NCBI GenBank assembly: GCA_947496375.1
Contig: CANMCY010000003.1
Coordinates: forward strand, 91,779 to 155,778
DNA length: 64,000 bases
Direction of reading: 5' to 3'
From: Flavobacteriales bacterium
GTDB taxonomy: Bacteria > Bacteroidota > Bacteroidia > NS11-12g > UBA955
Below, piece after piece: positions 34,234 through 42,818 of this stretch. How positions within the stretch are numbered: the first letter of the stretch is position 1; every line of letters starts with the position of its first letter. Under the pieces are notes generated by a model, which was not told the origin of the DNA, ran no database searches, and worked only from the letters and a program-made list of their open reading frames with translations. The translations under genes were made by a program, and so were the position numbers.

Positions 34234-35342
34234 GCATACTGGAAATTTGTGCTGCAATAATGATATTGTTGGGGTTTTTAAGCCTTGCCATTCCCATATA
34301 TTCCTTTAAAATCAACCATACTAAAAGCGAAGAAAAACAACCCAGAAAGGAATTTTCCATTGTCACAGCATGTAGAAATGAACAATTAAACTTACCTGAT
34401 TTATACCAATCTCTTTGCGATTTAAATTATCCCCAAAACCTGTTTGAATGGGTGGTATGCAATGACCACAGTGATGATGATAGTAAAAATTGGATTTTAA
34501 CCATCCAAAAAACAGCTCCGTTTAGCATAGTGTATTGTGAGAACACTACCGAAACAGGTAAAAAAGCTGCACTTAACACTGCCGTAAATCATGCTGCGTT
34601 TGAAACGATTTTTTTTACCGATGCCGATTGCAATTTCCCTCCGGATCTGCTTAAAACACTAGACAATCATTTAGCATATTCTAATGATTTATTAATTGCA
34701 GGACCCATAAAGTATAAAGCCAATTATTCTTTTCTACATCGGTATCAATGTATGGAAAGTGCTGTATTGATGGCACTTACCGCCCGGTCATTCAAAAGCA
34801 AAAAATCGCTTATGGCCAATGGAGCAAACCTGTGTGTAAATAAAACATTGTTTTTGGAAGCGCAGGCAGCAAGAGTTGATTGGCATATACCCGGCGGTGA
34901 CGATATTTTTTTACTTGAATATGCCATACAAAAAAATCCGGAGGCCTGTGTTTTTTTAGGAACTGACAAAAATACGATTGAAACGCTTGCTGAAAAAAAC
35001 TGGTCAGCGCTACTTAATCAGCGCACCCGCTGGGCGTCGAAAGTAAGATTTCAAAAAAATATATCCGGTAAAATATGGCAATTATTTTCCGTGATTTTTA
35101 CCCTATACTACCTATTATCTATGGCACTTATGCCCCTAATTGGCTGGCATGTGGCCGGCATTATGGTTATCGGTAAATGGTTGGCAGATATGGTTTTAAT
35201 GAGCAGAATTTTACCCCAGTTCCACTACCGTGCTAATGTGTTGCAACTAGCAGCATATTCTATTTGTCAGGTATTGATGATTATTTATGCCGGTGTTCGC
35301 AGCGTCGCAGGGCACTATTACTGGAAAGGCCGAAAACATTAA
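34221..35342 (+). CDS. Membrane-bound GT2 glycosyltransferase
   Basis: A 373-residue protein with an N-terminal membrane segment (about 5-30), a GT2 domain (FSIVTACRNEQLNLPDLYQSL; FEWVVCNDHSDDDS; TDADCNFPPD as the DxD; GGDDIFLLE; and RTRWASK as a QxxRW-like box), and C-terminal membrane segments (about 290-360). This processive-like layout suits transfer of a sugar onto a lipid or growing polymer. It overlaps the second flippase gene. Base composition looks lower in G+C than its neighbours. Donor and acceptor unknown. Confidence 0.88.
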   Translation: METLSILEICAAIMILLGFLSLAIPIYSFKINHTKSEEKQPRKEFSIVTACRNEQLNLPDLYQSLCDLNYPQNLFEWVVCNDHSDDDSKNWILTIQKTAPFSIVYCENTTETGKKAALNTAVNHAAFETIFFTDADCNFPPDLLKTLDNHLAYSNDLLIAGPIKYKANYSFLHRYQCMESAVLMALTARSFKSKKSLMANGANLCVNKTLFLEAQAARVDWHIPGGDDIFLLEYAIQKNPEACVFLGTDKNTIETLAEKNWSALLNQRTRWASKVRFQKNISGKIWQLFSVIFTLYYLLSMALMPLIGWHVAGIMVIGKWLADMVLMSRILPQFHYRANVLQLAAYSICQVLMIIYAGVRSVAGHYYWKGRKH

Positions 35343-35369
35343 TTTAACGCAACATGCTACGCAAATGAT

Positions 35370-35377
35370 TAATTTCG
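35370..35377 (+). promoter_or_regulatory. -7 promoter box for the lamin-tail protein
   Basis: TAATTTCG ends 5 bases before the ATG at 35383; leaderless mRNA expected. Confidence 0.55.
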
Positions 35378-35382
35378 CACAC

Positions 35383-37965
35383 ATGCGGAATTTGCTATTG
35401 GGTATATTGGGTATTTTAACCCTCCCCCTTCAGGCACAATTCACCGATAGTTTTAGCGACGGCGAATTGGATAACAATCCAAAATGGATCTACAATACCG
35501 GCGATTTTGAGGTGTTATTAGGCAAGTTGAAAACCCTTAATGCCAATGGCGGTGCGGTAAAATATGGTATTTCTTCATTAGCCAATTACGATTCCGCCGA
35601 GTTTTATGTATGGGAATTTCAATATGGCATCAATCCAAGCAGCGCCAATTACGCAGAGTTTTGGGTAAACGCGGACACTGTGGTTGAAAAAGCCAAAAAC
35701 GGATATTTCATCAGAGCGGGCAATACCAAAGATGAAATCAGTTTATACAGAATGGTGAACGGAACCGCCACTGAAATATTATCAGGTACGGATGGGGAAT
35801 TGAATAAAACCAGCAGCCATTACAGGGTGTGGCTTGAAAAGACCAAGGATTCCGTTTCGCTTTATAGAAAAGATCTGATCAATAACACCACGCTCAAAGA
35901 AGGGACTATTTATGAGCCGGGTTTAAAGGGTGGAAAATATGTAGGCGTCCATATCATTCAGAATGGAACCACTGCCATAGGAAAACATTTATTTGACAAT
36001 ATCTATATCGGAGAAAAAATTAAAGATACCCTGGCTCCCCGACTGATAAAGGGCACTTTCATATTCCCGAATAAGATTTCCGTTACATTCAGTGAACCTG
36101 TCAAAGATATTCAGCCACAGCAATTTTCACTCTCTGTAAACGGTATTTCTCAGGGTAATCCATCCGTTATCGTCCCTGATTTTATTTCACCTGAAAAATG
36201 TATACTGCAATTCAACCAAAATTTAACTACCAACGTAAATTGCACCCTATCCAATCAAGGAACCCGTGATATTTCTGACAATCCTTCCGGCTTACATACT
36301 GTCAATTTTATTTCTGTATTTGCCGATACAGCCACTATCAATGATTTGATTTTCACAGAACTCATGGCGGTTCCTGCTCCATCAGCGGGATCTCTTCCGG
36401 AAGAAGAATACCTGGAACTGTACAACCGGTCAGGCAAATGGATTTCACTTAAAAACTACAAACTCAGTGACAGAAGTAGCTCCGTTACCCTGCCAGATTC
36501 CGTGATTCCACCACAAACCTATTTTACAATATCCAAAAATACCGCACTGAAACTGGATACCCTGGGCGCCTGGGTTGGGGTTGGTACACTTCCGTCTCTC
36601 AACAACGATGGTGATTACTTCACACTGTTTAACCATAGGGGTGAAAAGATTTGTGCCATTGAATATTTCTCGGGCTGGCACGCTGATGCCTTAAAAGCCA
36701 AAGGAGGATGGAGTCTTGAAAGAATTGACAATGCATATTATTGTATTGATGACAATAACTGGAAAAGCAACCAGAGCACAGGTGGTACACCCGGACAGCC
36801 AAACTCTGTAATAGGCACCCTCACAGAACCTGAAACATTCCTAAGTCATGCCTACATGCCGGAGACAGATGTGACCGAACTGCATTTCAGTGCTCCGTTG
36901 GACAGTGTATCTGCCTTTACGCTTTCCAACTATTCCCTGATTTCCAGCGGAGAAAATCCATTCCGTATCGCGGGAATAAGTCAGGATAATAAAGTAATCT
37001 CATTAAAATGGCTGCATAATTTTATTCCCAATACAATTGAAACAATTGATGTTAAAAATCTGAAAAGCTGCGGTGGTATTGTTTTTCCTTCAGAGACCGT
37101 GCAGGTAGGCAGGCCCGACACATCAAAAGATATCAGGGATATATATATCAACGAAATACTTTTTGATCCCATCGCAGATGGCTTTGATTACCTGGAAATT
37201 TACAATGCCGGAAACAGGATTGTAGATATGAAAAACACAGCCATTGCAGGCATTAATGATACGGGCGTTATTGCATCTGTTTCTTCTTTTATTGAAAAAC
37301 GATTGCTGCTTCCCGGACAGTACCTTGTTGTCACAGGCAATCCGTCCGATATCAGAAAACGATACAAAAGACATGACAAGCGGTCCTTTAAAACCCTGCC
37401 TGATTTACCCACAATGTCCAATGACAAAGGAAATATCAGAATTATTAACCGCTCGGGCAAAACCCTGGATAGTATTGTGTATGAGGATGATTTCCATAGC
37501 CCCATCATTGGCAATAAGGATGGCATTGCACTGGAAAAAACACAGCCGGATGCTCCTTCCAACAAACAACAATACTGGACCTCTGCCACCTCCTCCACCG
37601 GATATGGCACCCCTGGCATGCCCAATTCACAGCTAAGTATTATTGTAACTTATACAGAAAGATCTTTCACGTTATTAAACCATGTGATTACCCCCAACAA
37701 CGATGGTGATAATGATTTACTGAAAATAAAATGCGTTTTGCCCGATCCGGGATTCTGGATAACTATGCATATTTTCAATGAAAACGGATTCCTCGTTGCA
37801 ACCCCGTTCCGCAACTTTTCTACAGGTCAGGATGACCTGATACAATGGGATGGCAATATTGACGGGAACACAATAGCAGCCGGAAACTATGTAATAAAAA
37901 TAGAGGCATTCAACCAATCCGGCCAAAGAATTAGGGGGAAATTAAACTTTTCGGTGAATCGTTGA
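35383..37965 (+). CDS. Secreted lamin-tail-domain protein with T9SS type B sorting domain
   Basis: An 860-residue protein. A signal peptide (1-20, MRNLLLGILGILTLPLQAQ) is followed by a concanavalin-like beta region (about 22-215), a Big-like domain, a first lamin-tail domain (about 318-470, starting LIFTELMAVPAPSAG and with YLELYNRSG), a second (about 580-745, starting IYINEILFDPIADG and with YLEIYNAGN), and a C-terminal gliding-type sorting domain (VITPNNDGDNDLL). It should be exported by T9SS and possibly binds DNA or glycan, as lamin-tail domains often sit in secreted nucleases, though no nuclease domain is present here. Its own promoter precedes it within a largely coupled operon. Confidence 0.85.
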   Translation: MRNLLLGILGILTLPLQAQFTDSFSDGELDNNPKWIYNTGDFEVLLGKLKTLNANGGAVKYGISSLANYDSAEFYVWEFQYGINPSSANYAEFWVNADTVVEKAKNGYFIRAGNTKDEISLYRMVNGTATEILSGTDGELNKTSSHYRVWLEKTKDSVSLYRKDLINNTTLKEGTIYEPGLKGGKYVGVHIIQNGTTAIGKHLFDNIYIGEKIKDTLAPRLIKGTFIFPNKISVTFSEPVKDIQPQQFSLSVNGISQGNPSVIVPDFISPEKCILQFNQNLTTNVNCTLSNQGTRDISDNPSGLHTVNFISVFADTATINDLIFTELMAVPAPSAGSLPEEEYLELYNRSGKWISLKNYKLSDRSSSVTLPDSVIPPQTYFTISKNTALKLDTLGAWVGVGTLPSLNNDGDYFTLFNHRGEKICAIEYFSGWHADALKAKGGWSLERIDNAYYCIDDNNWKSNQSTGGTPGQPNSVIGTLTEPETFLSHAYMPETDVTELHFSAPLDSVSAFTLSNYSLISSGENPFRIAGISQDNKVISLKWLHNFIPNTIETIDVKNLKSCGGIVFPSETVQVGRPDTSKDIRDIYINEILFDPIADGFDYLEIYNAGNRIVDMKNTAIAGINDTGVIASVSSFIEKRLLLPGQYLVVTGNPSDIRKRYKRHDKRSFKTLPDLPTMSNDKGNIRIINRSGKTLDSIVYEDDFHSPIIGNKDGIALEKTQPDAPSNKQQYWTSATSSTGYGTPGMPNSQLSIIVTYTERSFTLLNHVITPNNDGDNDLLKIKCVLPDPGFWITMHIFNENGFLVATPFRNFSTGQDDLIQWDGNIDGNTIAAGNYVIKIEAFNQSGQRIRGKLNFSVNR

Positions 37966-37969
37966 TTGA

Positions 37970-38770
37970 ATGCACGCACCGTTTAAACAACAATGGATGG
38001 CATCGGTTGCAGCTGTGTTGGGCACCGAAGAGGCCGATGCATGTTTTCGAACCTATGTGCGCTGGCTGGAAGACCATAAACTGCCGCTGCAACAGCCTCA
38101 AATGAAGGAGGTTATGGACAGACTCACCTGTCATGAGCCCATTCAGTATATTCTGGGTGAGGCATGGTTTTACGGCCTGCCGTTTCATGTGAACCGCAAC
38201 ACCCTCATTCCCAGGCCGGAAACCGAAGAGTTATGTGAACTTATCATTAAAAATAATCCACGAGAAAATCTGAATTTACTTGATGTTGGAACCGGATCGG
38301 GATGCATCCCTATTGCCCTGCTCCATATAAATAAATCATGGACTGCCACTGCACTGGATATTAATCGGGGTGCACTTGATACAGCAAAAAAGAATGCCGA
38401 AACAGCCGGTGTTTCAGATAGAATTCAGTTTGAATATTTTGATTTTACAGCGGATTATAACGACTCAATTCAATGGGATTTAATTGTTTCTAACCCTCCC
38501 TATATAGACCGCAAGGAACAAAACAACCTTAAATCTAACGTGATTGACTGGGAACCCCATACTGCGTTATTTCCGGAAGGCGATGATCCCCTTATTTTCT
38601 ATAAGAAACTGGCTGATTTATTGCTAAAACAAAAGTCCGGATGTGAACTCTGGGCTGAAATTAACAGTAACTATAGTGTGGAAACATTATCCCTATTTGA
38701 TGTATTTGTAAAAAATGAGCTGGTAAATGACATGAGCGGTAACTTACGATTTCTGCATGCCGTAAAATAA
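37970..38770 (+). CDS. prmC: Release-factor glutamine methyltransferase
   Basis: A 266-residue N5-glutamine methyltransferase that modifies release factors RF1 and RF2 at the GGQ motif. The N-terminal helical domain contains EPIQYILGEAWFYG; the SAM motif is LLDVGTGSGCIPIAL; and the substrate motif is VSNPPYIDR. Later IIIxE-like and loop motifs follow (FPEGDDPLIFYKKLA). It starts with ATG 37970, four bases after the lamin-tail gene's stop, and its terminator follows at once. Secure identification. Confidence 0.96.
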   Translation: MHAPFKQQWMASVAAVLGTEEADACFRTYVRWLEDHKLPLQQPQMKEVMDRLTCHEPIQYILGEAWFYGLPFHVNRNTLIPRPETEELCELIIKNNPRENLNLLDVGTGSGCIPIALLHINKSWTATALDINRGALDTAKKNAETAGVSDRIQFEYFDFTADYNDSIQWDLIVSNPPYIDRKEQNNLKSNVIDWEPHTALFPEGDDPLIFYKKLADLLLKQKSGCELWAEINSNYSVETLSLFDVFVKNELVNDMSGNLRFLHAVK

Positions 38771-38771
38771 A

Positions 38772-38797
38772 AAAAGGGGCTTTTGAGCCCCTTTTTG
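38772..38797 (+). terminator. Rho-independent terminator after prmC
   Basis: AAAAGGGGC, loop TTTTGA, then GCCCCTTTTT: a 9-10 bp stem with a short T tract on either strand; it separates prmC from the convergent minus-strand gene. Confidence 0.85.
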
Positions 38798-38817
38798 TGA
38801 TGTGTGTTAAATATTAA

Positions 38818-39477
38818 TTAAGCCAGCGAAATACCGTCCTTCACCTTTTTCAGTTCACCACTTTTGTAAATCTGGGTAAGGGTGGTATACATTCCTTGAT
38901 AGAAGCGCTTTTTGTCTGATTCTCCACTTTTGGCAAAAAGAGCAGCAATCAAATCGGCTGTTTTAACGGTCTTGGGTGCCGATTTCATATAATCAAGGAT
39001 CATGCTTTTCTTGGTAGGTTGTCCTTTGCGAGGTCTTCCACCGCGCTTTTTGGCAGTTTTGGGTGGTCTTCCACGGCGAGCAGCCGGCTTGACAGCAGCA
39101 GGTCTGCCCGGTTTTCTTCCACGCTTGGCAGGTCTGCCCGGACGACGGCGCTTGGCTTTCATCCGCGCTTTTAATCTTTCTACTTTCTTTGCTGCCTTGG
39201 CTTCTGCTTTTTCTACAGCTTTAGCGGCTTTTGCCTCTATTTTAGCCACCTGCTTATCGGCGGCTGTTTTGGCTTTCTTCAATGCCACAGCCATGGCTTT
39301 CATTTGTTTTTCGATAGCGTCAAAAACATTGACTGCGGGTTTTACAACCTTGCGCCCGCGTTTTTTACCCTGTATTTTATTTTTTGAGCCCGGTTTACGT
39401 CCCCTTTTTTTAGGTGCTGCAGCTGCCGTAGGAGCAGGGGCTGCGGCCTTCGCCGCTACTTTTGGTTTACGTGCCAT
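38818..39477 (-). CDS. Histone H1-like AT-hook DNA-binding protein
   Basis: A 219-residue very basic protein. The N-terminal part (about 1-155) is rich in Lys, Ala, Arg and Pro, with several AT-hook-like units: KKRGRKPG, KRRRPGRPAK, RGRKPGRP, ARRGRPPK and KRGGRPRKG, and a Lys/Ala helix-like stretch (about 50-110). The C-terminal 65 residues (MILDYMKSAPKTVKTADLIAALFAKSG and on to ELKKVKDGISLA) are different: an ordered, winged-helix-like sequence. It may be a nucleoid-associated protein. I see no promoter for it. A 180-codon opposite-strand frame over it is a shadow of the biased composition. Confidence 0.8.
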   Translation of the reverse strand: MARKPKVAAKAAAPAPTAAAAPKKRGRKPGSKNKIQGKKRGRKVVKPAVNVFDAIEKQMKAMAVALKKAKTAADKQVAKIEAKAAKAVEKAEAKAAKKVERLKARMKAKRRRPGRPAKRGRKPGRPAAVKPAARRGRPPKTAKKRGGRPRKGQPTKKSMILDYMKSAPKTVKTADLIAALFAKSGESDKKRFYQGMYTTLTQIYKSGELKKVKDGISLA

Positions 39478-39847
39478 AATTTTTATTTATGTTGTGTTAA
39501 ATTGTTTTGCAAAAATTGTGTTATTTTTTTTAATATCAAAATAATTATTAAGAAAATACATAATTATTTTACCTAAACAAGACAAATCGATAGTTATTGC
39601 CGCTTTTTAAGCATTGATTTTCATTTGTTTAAGGCGACACATCTGAAATAACACTGAAAAAAATATAGGCTAAAAATGAAAATTCTTTAAAACCTAACAC
39701 AGTATTTTTTTGTTGTTACTTACACAAAATAATGAATCAAGAAATGACCGATATCATAATTTGTTTGCCTTTTGATTCAATACTATTTTTAAAAACAAAC
39801 AACCCATAGCTGTCTTAAAGAGCACTTATGGTAATTTTGCAAAATCA
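39478..39847. other. AT-rich intergenic region upstream of dxs
   Basis: 370 bases with no credible gene, no tRNA and no terminator hairpin. It is strongly AT-rich. It holds an 8-base inverted repeat, TGAATCAA at 39733-39740 and TTGATTCA at 39772-39779, separated by 31 bases, which could be an operator or a chance match. The H1-like gene and dxs are divergent across it, so it should carry both promoters; only the dxs one (39832-39839) is clear. Confidence 0.6.
39832..39839 (+). promoter_or_regulatory. -7 promoter box for dxs
   Basis: TAATTTTG ends 8 bases before the TTG start at 39848. Confidence 0.6.
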
Positions 39848-41584
39848 TTGAGTCTGCTTCACACAATCAATAGCGCCGAAGACATTTCACTTTTAAATGA
39901 AGAGGAATTGTTTGTCCTGAGCAGTGAATGCAGACAATTTCTGATTGATACCATTCTGAAACACGGCGGTCACTTTGCGGGAAATCTCGGGGTGGTGGAA
40001 CTGACCGTTGCGCTGCTAAAAGTCTTCAACCCCGCTGACGACAGAATCGTTTGGGATGTGGGACATCAGAGTTATGCCTATAAAATTCTTACCGGCCGCA
40101 GAGAAAACCTGAAATCCATCAGAAGCTATGGCGATATTGCCGGCTTCCCTAAGCGCGGTGAAAATCCCGCCGATCACTTCGGAACCGGGCATTCCAGCAC
40201 AGCCATATCTGCTGCCCTAGGCATGGCTATGGCGTCAAAATTAACCGGGAAATACTCACAAACACACATCGCCATTGTCGGTGACGGCGCCCTTAGCGGT
40301 GGAATGTCGTTTGAAGCCCTTAATAACGCAGCCGCAAGCAAGGCCAACTTATTGATTATCGTAAACGACAACCAGATCAGCATTGATGCCGGTACCGGAG
40401 CCATGAATGAACACCTGGCCGGTATTCAGCCGGGAGAACCCAACCTGTTTACGGCACTGAACCTGGATTACCACGGTCCCATTGACGGACACAATCTGCC
40501 CCTGTTGCTTGAAAATTTACAGTACTTAAAATCACTGCAGCACCCCAGGGTTTTGCATATCAAAACCACCAAAGGAAAGGGATATGCACCGGCTGAAGCC
40601 GAACAAACCAAATGGCACAGTACCGGTAAGTTTGTCAAAATTGAGGCCCGACAAACCAAAGAAACCCCAAAATGGCACGAGGTAGCCGGACAATGCATGC
40701 TGGACATTGCCAAACAACACAGCCACGTGGCAGGTATCACTCCCGCCATGCCCAGTGGCAGCGGACTGGTTAACTGCTTTCAGACCTATCCCGAACGTTT
40801 CTTTGATACGGGAATAGCAGAGCAGCATGCGGTAACCTTTGCTGCCGGGATGGCAACTAATGGAATAAAGCCGTTCTTATTTATTTACTCCACATTTCTA
40901 CAACGTGGCTACGACCAGGTCATTCACGACATTGCGCTGCAAAACCTGCCCGTAGTTATATGTATTGACCGGGCCGGGCTGGTAGGCGAAGACGGACCCA
41001 CCCATCACGGTGCCTTCGACATACCCATGCTGCGTTGCATACCCGGCTTAACCATATTAGCTCCAGCCACTGCGACTGAACTCAACGCCATGATGCAACA
41101 GGCGGTTTACGCTGAACATCCTATAGTCATTCGCTATCCCAAAGGCCCGGTTCCCGATTTATCCTGGGAATTCCATACAGAAACGATTCTGTCTCACCCG
41201 GGAATATGCCTTAAAAAAGGAGAACACACAGCCGTTATCAGCACAGGGAATGCAACGCTGCTTTCCCACGAGGCCTTCACGCTTAACAACACCCCTGCCT
41301 CGCATTATCATTTTCCGGCCATTCACCCACTGCCCTGCGGCCTTCTAGCGCATATCAAACAGCAATATTCTCGCATAATCACAGTCGAAGACGGATGCAT
41401 TGCAGGCGGTTTTGGCGAATCCGTGTCACAATACCTATATCAAGAGGGTTTCACAGGAAAAATAACGCATCTTGGGATTCCCGATGCGTTTATTACCCAC
41501 GGTAGTAACGACATACTATATGATGTGTGTGGCTATTCACCTCAAAAAATCGCTGAGACAATTCAAACCACCTTTTCAAAGTGA
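39848..41584 (+). CDS. dxs: 1-deoxy-D-xylulose-5-phosphate synthase (short form)
   Basis: DXS makes 1-deoxyxylulose-5-phosphate from pyruvate and glyceraldehyde-3-phosphate, the first step of the MEP isoprenoid pathway. The TPP-enzyme motifs are clear: GHQSYAYKILTGR, GDGALSGGMSFEALNNA with NDNQISID, PIDGHN, the catalytic Glu in GIAEQHAVTFAAG, and RAGLVGEDGPTHHG. At 578 residues it is about 40 residues shorter than usual; the missing part is between AMNEHL and the NLDYHGPIDGHN element. The start is TTG 39848, supported by the promoter box. The frame is intact with no sign of a frameshift. Its stop overlaps pabA by nine bases, convergently. Confidence 0.93.
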   Translation: MSLLHTINSAEDISLLNEEELFVLSSECRQFLIDTILKHGGHFAGNLGVVELTVALLKVFNPADDRIVWDVGHQSYAYKILTGRRENLKSIRSYGDIAGFPKRGENPADHFGTGHSSTAISAALGMAMASKLTGKYSQTHIAIVGDGALSGGMSFEALNNAAASKANLLIIVNDNQISIDAGTGAMNEHLAGIQPGEPNLFTALNLDYHGPIDGHNLPLLLENLQYLKSLQHPRVLHIKTTKGKGYAPAEAEQTKWHSTGKFVKIEARQTKETPKWHEVAGQCMLDIAKQHSHVAGITPAMPSGSGLVNCFQTYPERFFDTGIAEQHAVTFAAGMATNGIKPFLFIYSTFLQRGYDQVIHDIALQNLPVVICIDRAGLVGEDGPTHHGAFDIPMLRCIPGLTILAPATATELNAMMQQAVYAEHPIVIRYPKGPVPDLSWEFHTETILSHPGICLKKGEHTAVISTGNATLLSHEAFTLNNTPASHYHFPAIHPLPCGLLAHIKQQYSRIITVEDGCIAGGFGESVSQYLYQEGFTGKITHLGIPDAFITHGSNDILYDVCGYSPQKIAETIQTTFSK

Positions 41585-42142
41585 TTTTACCCAGTTGTTG
41601 ATCAAATCCTGACCCTGTGGCGTAAGCACACTTTCAGGATGAAACTGCACTCCCTGAATCGGCAAATGCTTATGCTTTATTCCCATAATTTCTCCTTTAC
41701 AATGGGCTGTTACCGCCAAAGGAGTATTCTCTTCTATGGACTCTAAAATCAGACTGTGATACCGGCCGACCTGCATGGGGTTTGGCAATCCATTAAAAAC
41801 GCCCTCCCCGTGATGATGGATGGTACTTGCCTTTCCATGTACCGGGCTTGCAGCCCTAACCAGTCGGCAACCAAAATGCATTCCCAGGGCCTGATGACCA
41901 AGACAAACTCCCAGAATGGGCAACTTGCCGATTGCTTCAGACAATGCAGGCATGAGGTTGCCCGCCTCTTGCGGCGTGCAGGGACCGGGACTGATAAGCA
42001 GTCCGTTGAAATCAGCCGTATAATTGCCTGCGACTGAGATTTGATCATTATATCTGACCGTCACTTCCGCGCCTGCCAGCACCAGGTAATGCACCAGATT
42101 CCAGGTAAATGAATCGTAGTTATCAATGAGCAATACCTTCAT
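41576..42142 (-). CDS. pabA: Anthranilate/aminodeoxychorismate synthase glutaminase component
   Basis: A 188-residue class I glutamine amidotransferase supplying ammonia to anthranilate synthase or aminodeoxychorismate synthase. IDNYDSFTWNLVHYL is the family start; GVCLGHQALG holds the catalytic Cys; and HPESVLTPQG the catalytic His-Glu pair. Tryptophan (TrpG) and folate (PabA) types cannot be told apart here; no trpE or pabB is next to it. I chose ATG 42142 (MKVLLIDNYDSF) over the longer frame. It follows tsaB by four bases and is the last gene of the minus-strand operon. Confidence 0.9.
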   Translation of the reverse strand: MKVLLIDNYDSFTWNLVHYLVLAGAEVTVRYNDQISVAGNYTADFNGLLISPGPCTPQEAGNLMPALSEAIGKLPILGVCLGHQALGMHFGCRLVRAASPVHGKASTIHHHGEGVFNGLPNPMQVGRYHSLILESIEENTPLAVTAHCKGEIMGIKHKHLPIQGVQFHPESVLTPQGQDLINNWVKSL

Positions 42143-42146
42143 CTTA

Positions 42147-42818
42147 TTATTTGCTGAGCGTGCCGGTGTAAAACGCCTTGCCATAATCAGGCTCAAAGTA
42201 GGCCAGATCTGCCAGTTTTTGTTGCTTCAGCTGTCCGTATGCATCGGGGCAAAGCCAGGATGCATCAGGTTCACACTCCATAGCGGGGTAATCGGCAAAT
42301 GTCGGAATCAGGGTCTTTAGCTTTTCCACCGCATTACCGCAAAACACCACTTTTTTTCCCGCGTAATCACCCCATACATCCTCTGACAGGATTTTACTCC
42401 CGAGGGGCTCCAAAACTTCAAAAGAGGAGCTGTAAATGGCGTAAAATACCTCATTTCGGCGGGCATCCATCATGCATATATAGTAATCGCCTAACAAACC
42501 GGCAGATGCGGCCTTCCTCGCCATCAGCTGCAGACCGTCGCATGCAATCAGCGGTACGCCCAGACCAAAGCAAATTCCTTTGGCCAGACTGGTGCCAATC
42601 CGCAATCCCGTGTAGGAACCGGGGCCCTTATTTACCGCCACGGCCTCTATCCGGCTGCCTTCCGCCATTGCAATGTCCATGAGGCGGGCTGCCATTACCG
42701 GAATTTGCTCCGCGTGGGCATTCCCGGCAGTGGCCATGCATAATTCCACACATTGTCCTTCAGGACCAGACAATGCTGCTGAACCAATGGCTCCGGATGT
42801 TTCTATGCAAAGAATCAT
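42147..42818 (-). CDS. tsaB: tRNA threonylcarbamoyladenosine biosynthesis protein TsaB
   Basis: A 223-residue ASKHA-fold protein that partners TsaD in making the t6A modification of tRNAs decoding ANN codons. ILCIETSGAIGSAAL begins the fold, with the later AVNKGPGSYTGLRIGTSLAKGICFG as the TsaB signature helix-turn. The C-terminal third is less conserved, as is normal. It overlaps the LON-domain gene by four bases. tsaD and tsaE are not in the window. Confidence 0.94.
   Translation of the reverse strand: MILCIETSGAIGSAALSGPEGQCVELCMATAGNAHAEQIPVMAARLMDIAMAEGSRIEAVAVNKGPGSYTGLRIGTSLAKGICFGLGVPLIACDGLQLMARKAASAGLLGDYYICMMDARRNEVFYAIYSSSFEVLEPLGSKILSEDVWGDYAGKKVVFCGNAVEKLKTLIPTFADYPAMECEPDASWLCPDAYGQLKQQKLADLAYFEPDYGKAFYTGTLSK

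Noticed and set aside
39002..39544. A 180-codon plus-strand frame opposite the H1-like gene
   Set aside because: It is the mirror of Lys/Ala/Arg codon bias; its protein is Leu/Ala-rich with no domain, and the minus-strand frame has AT-hooks and a normal start.
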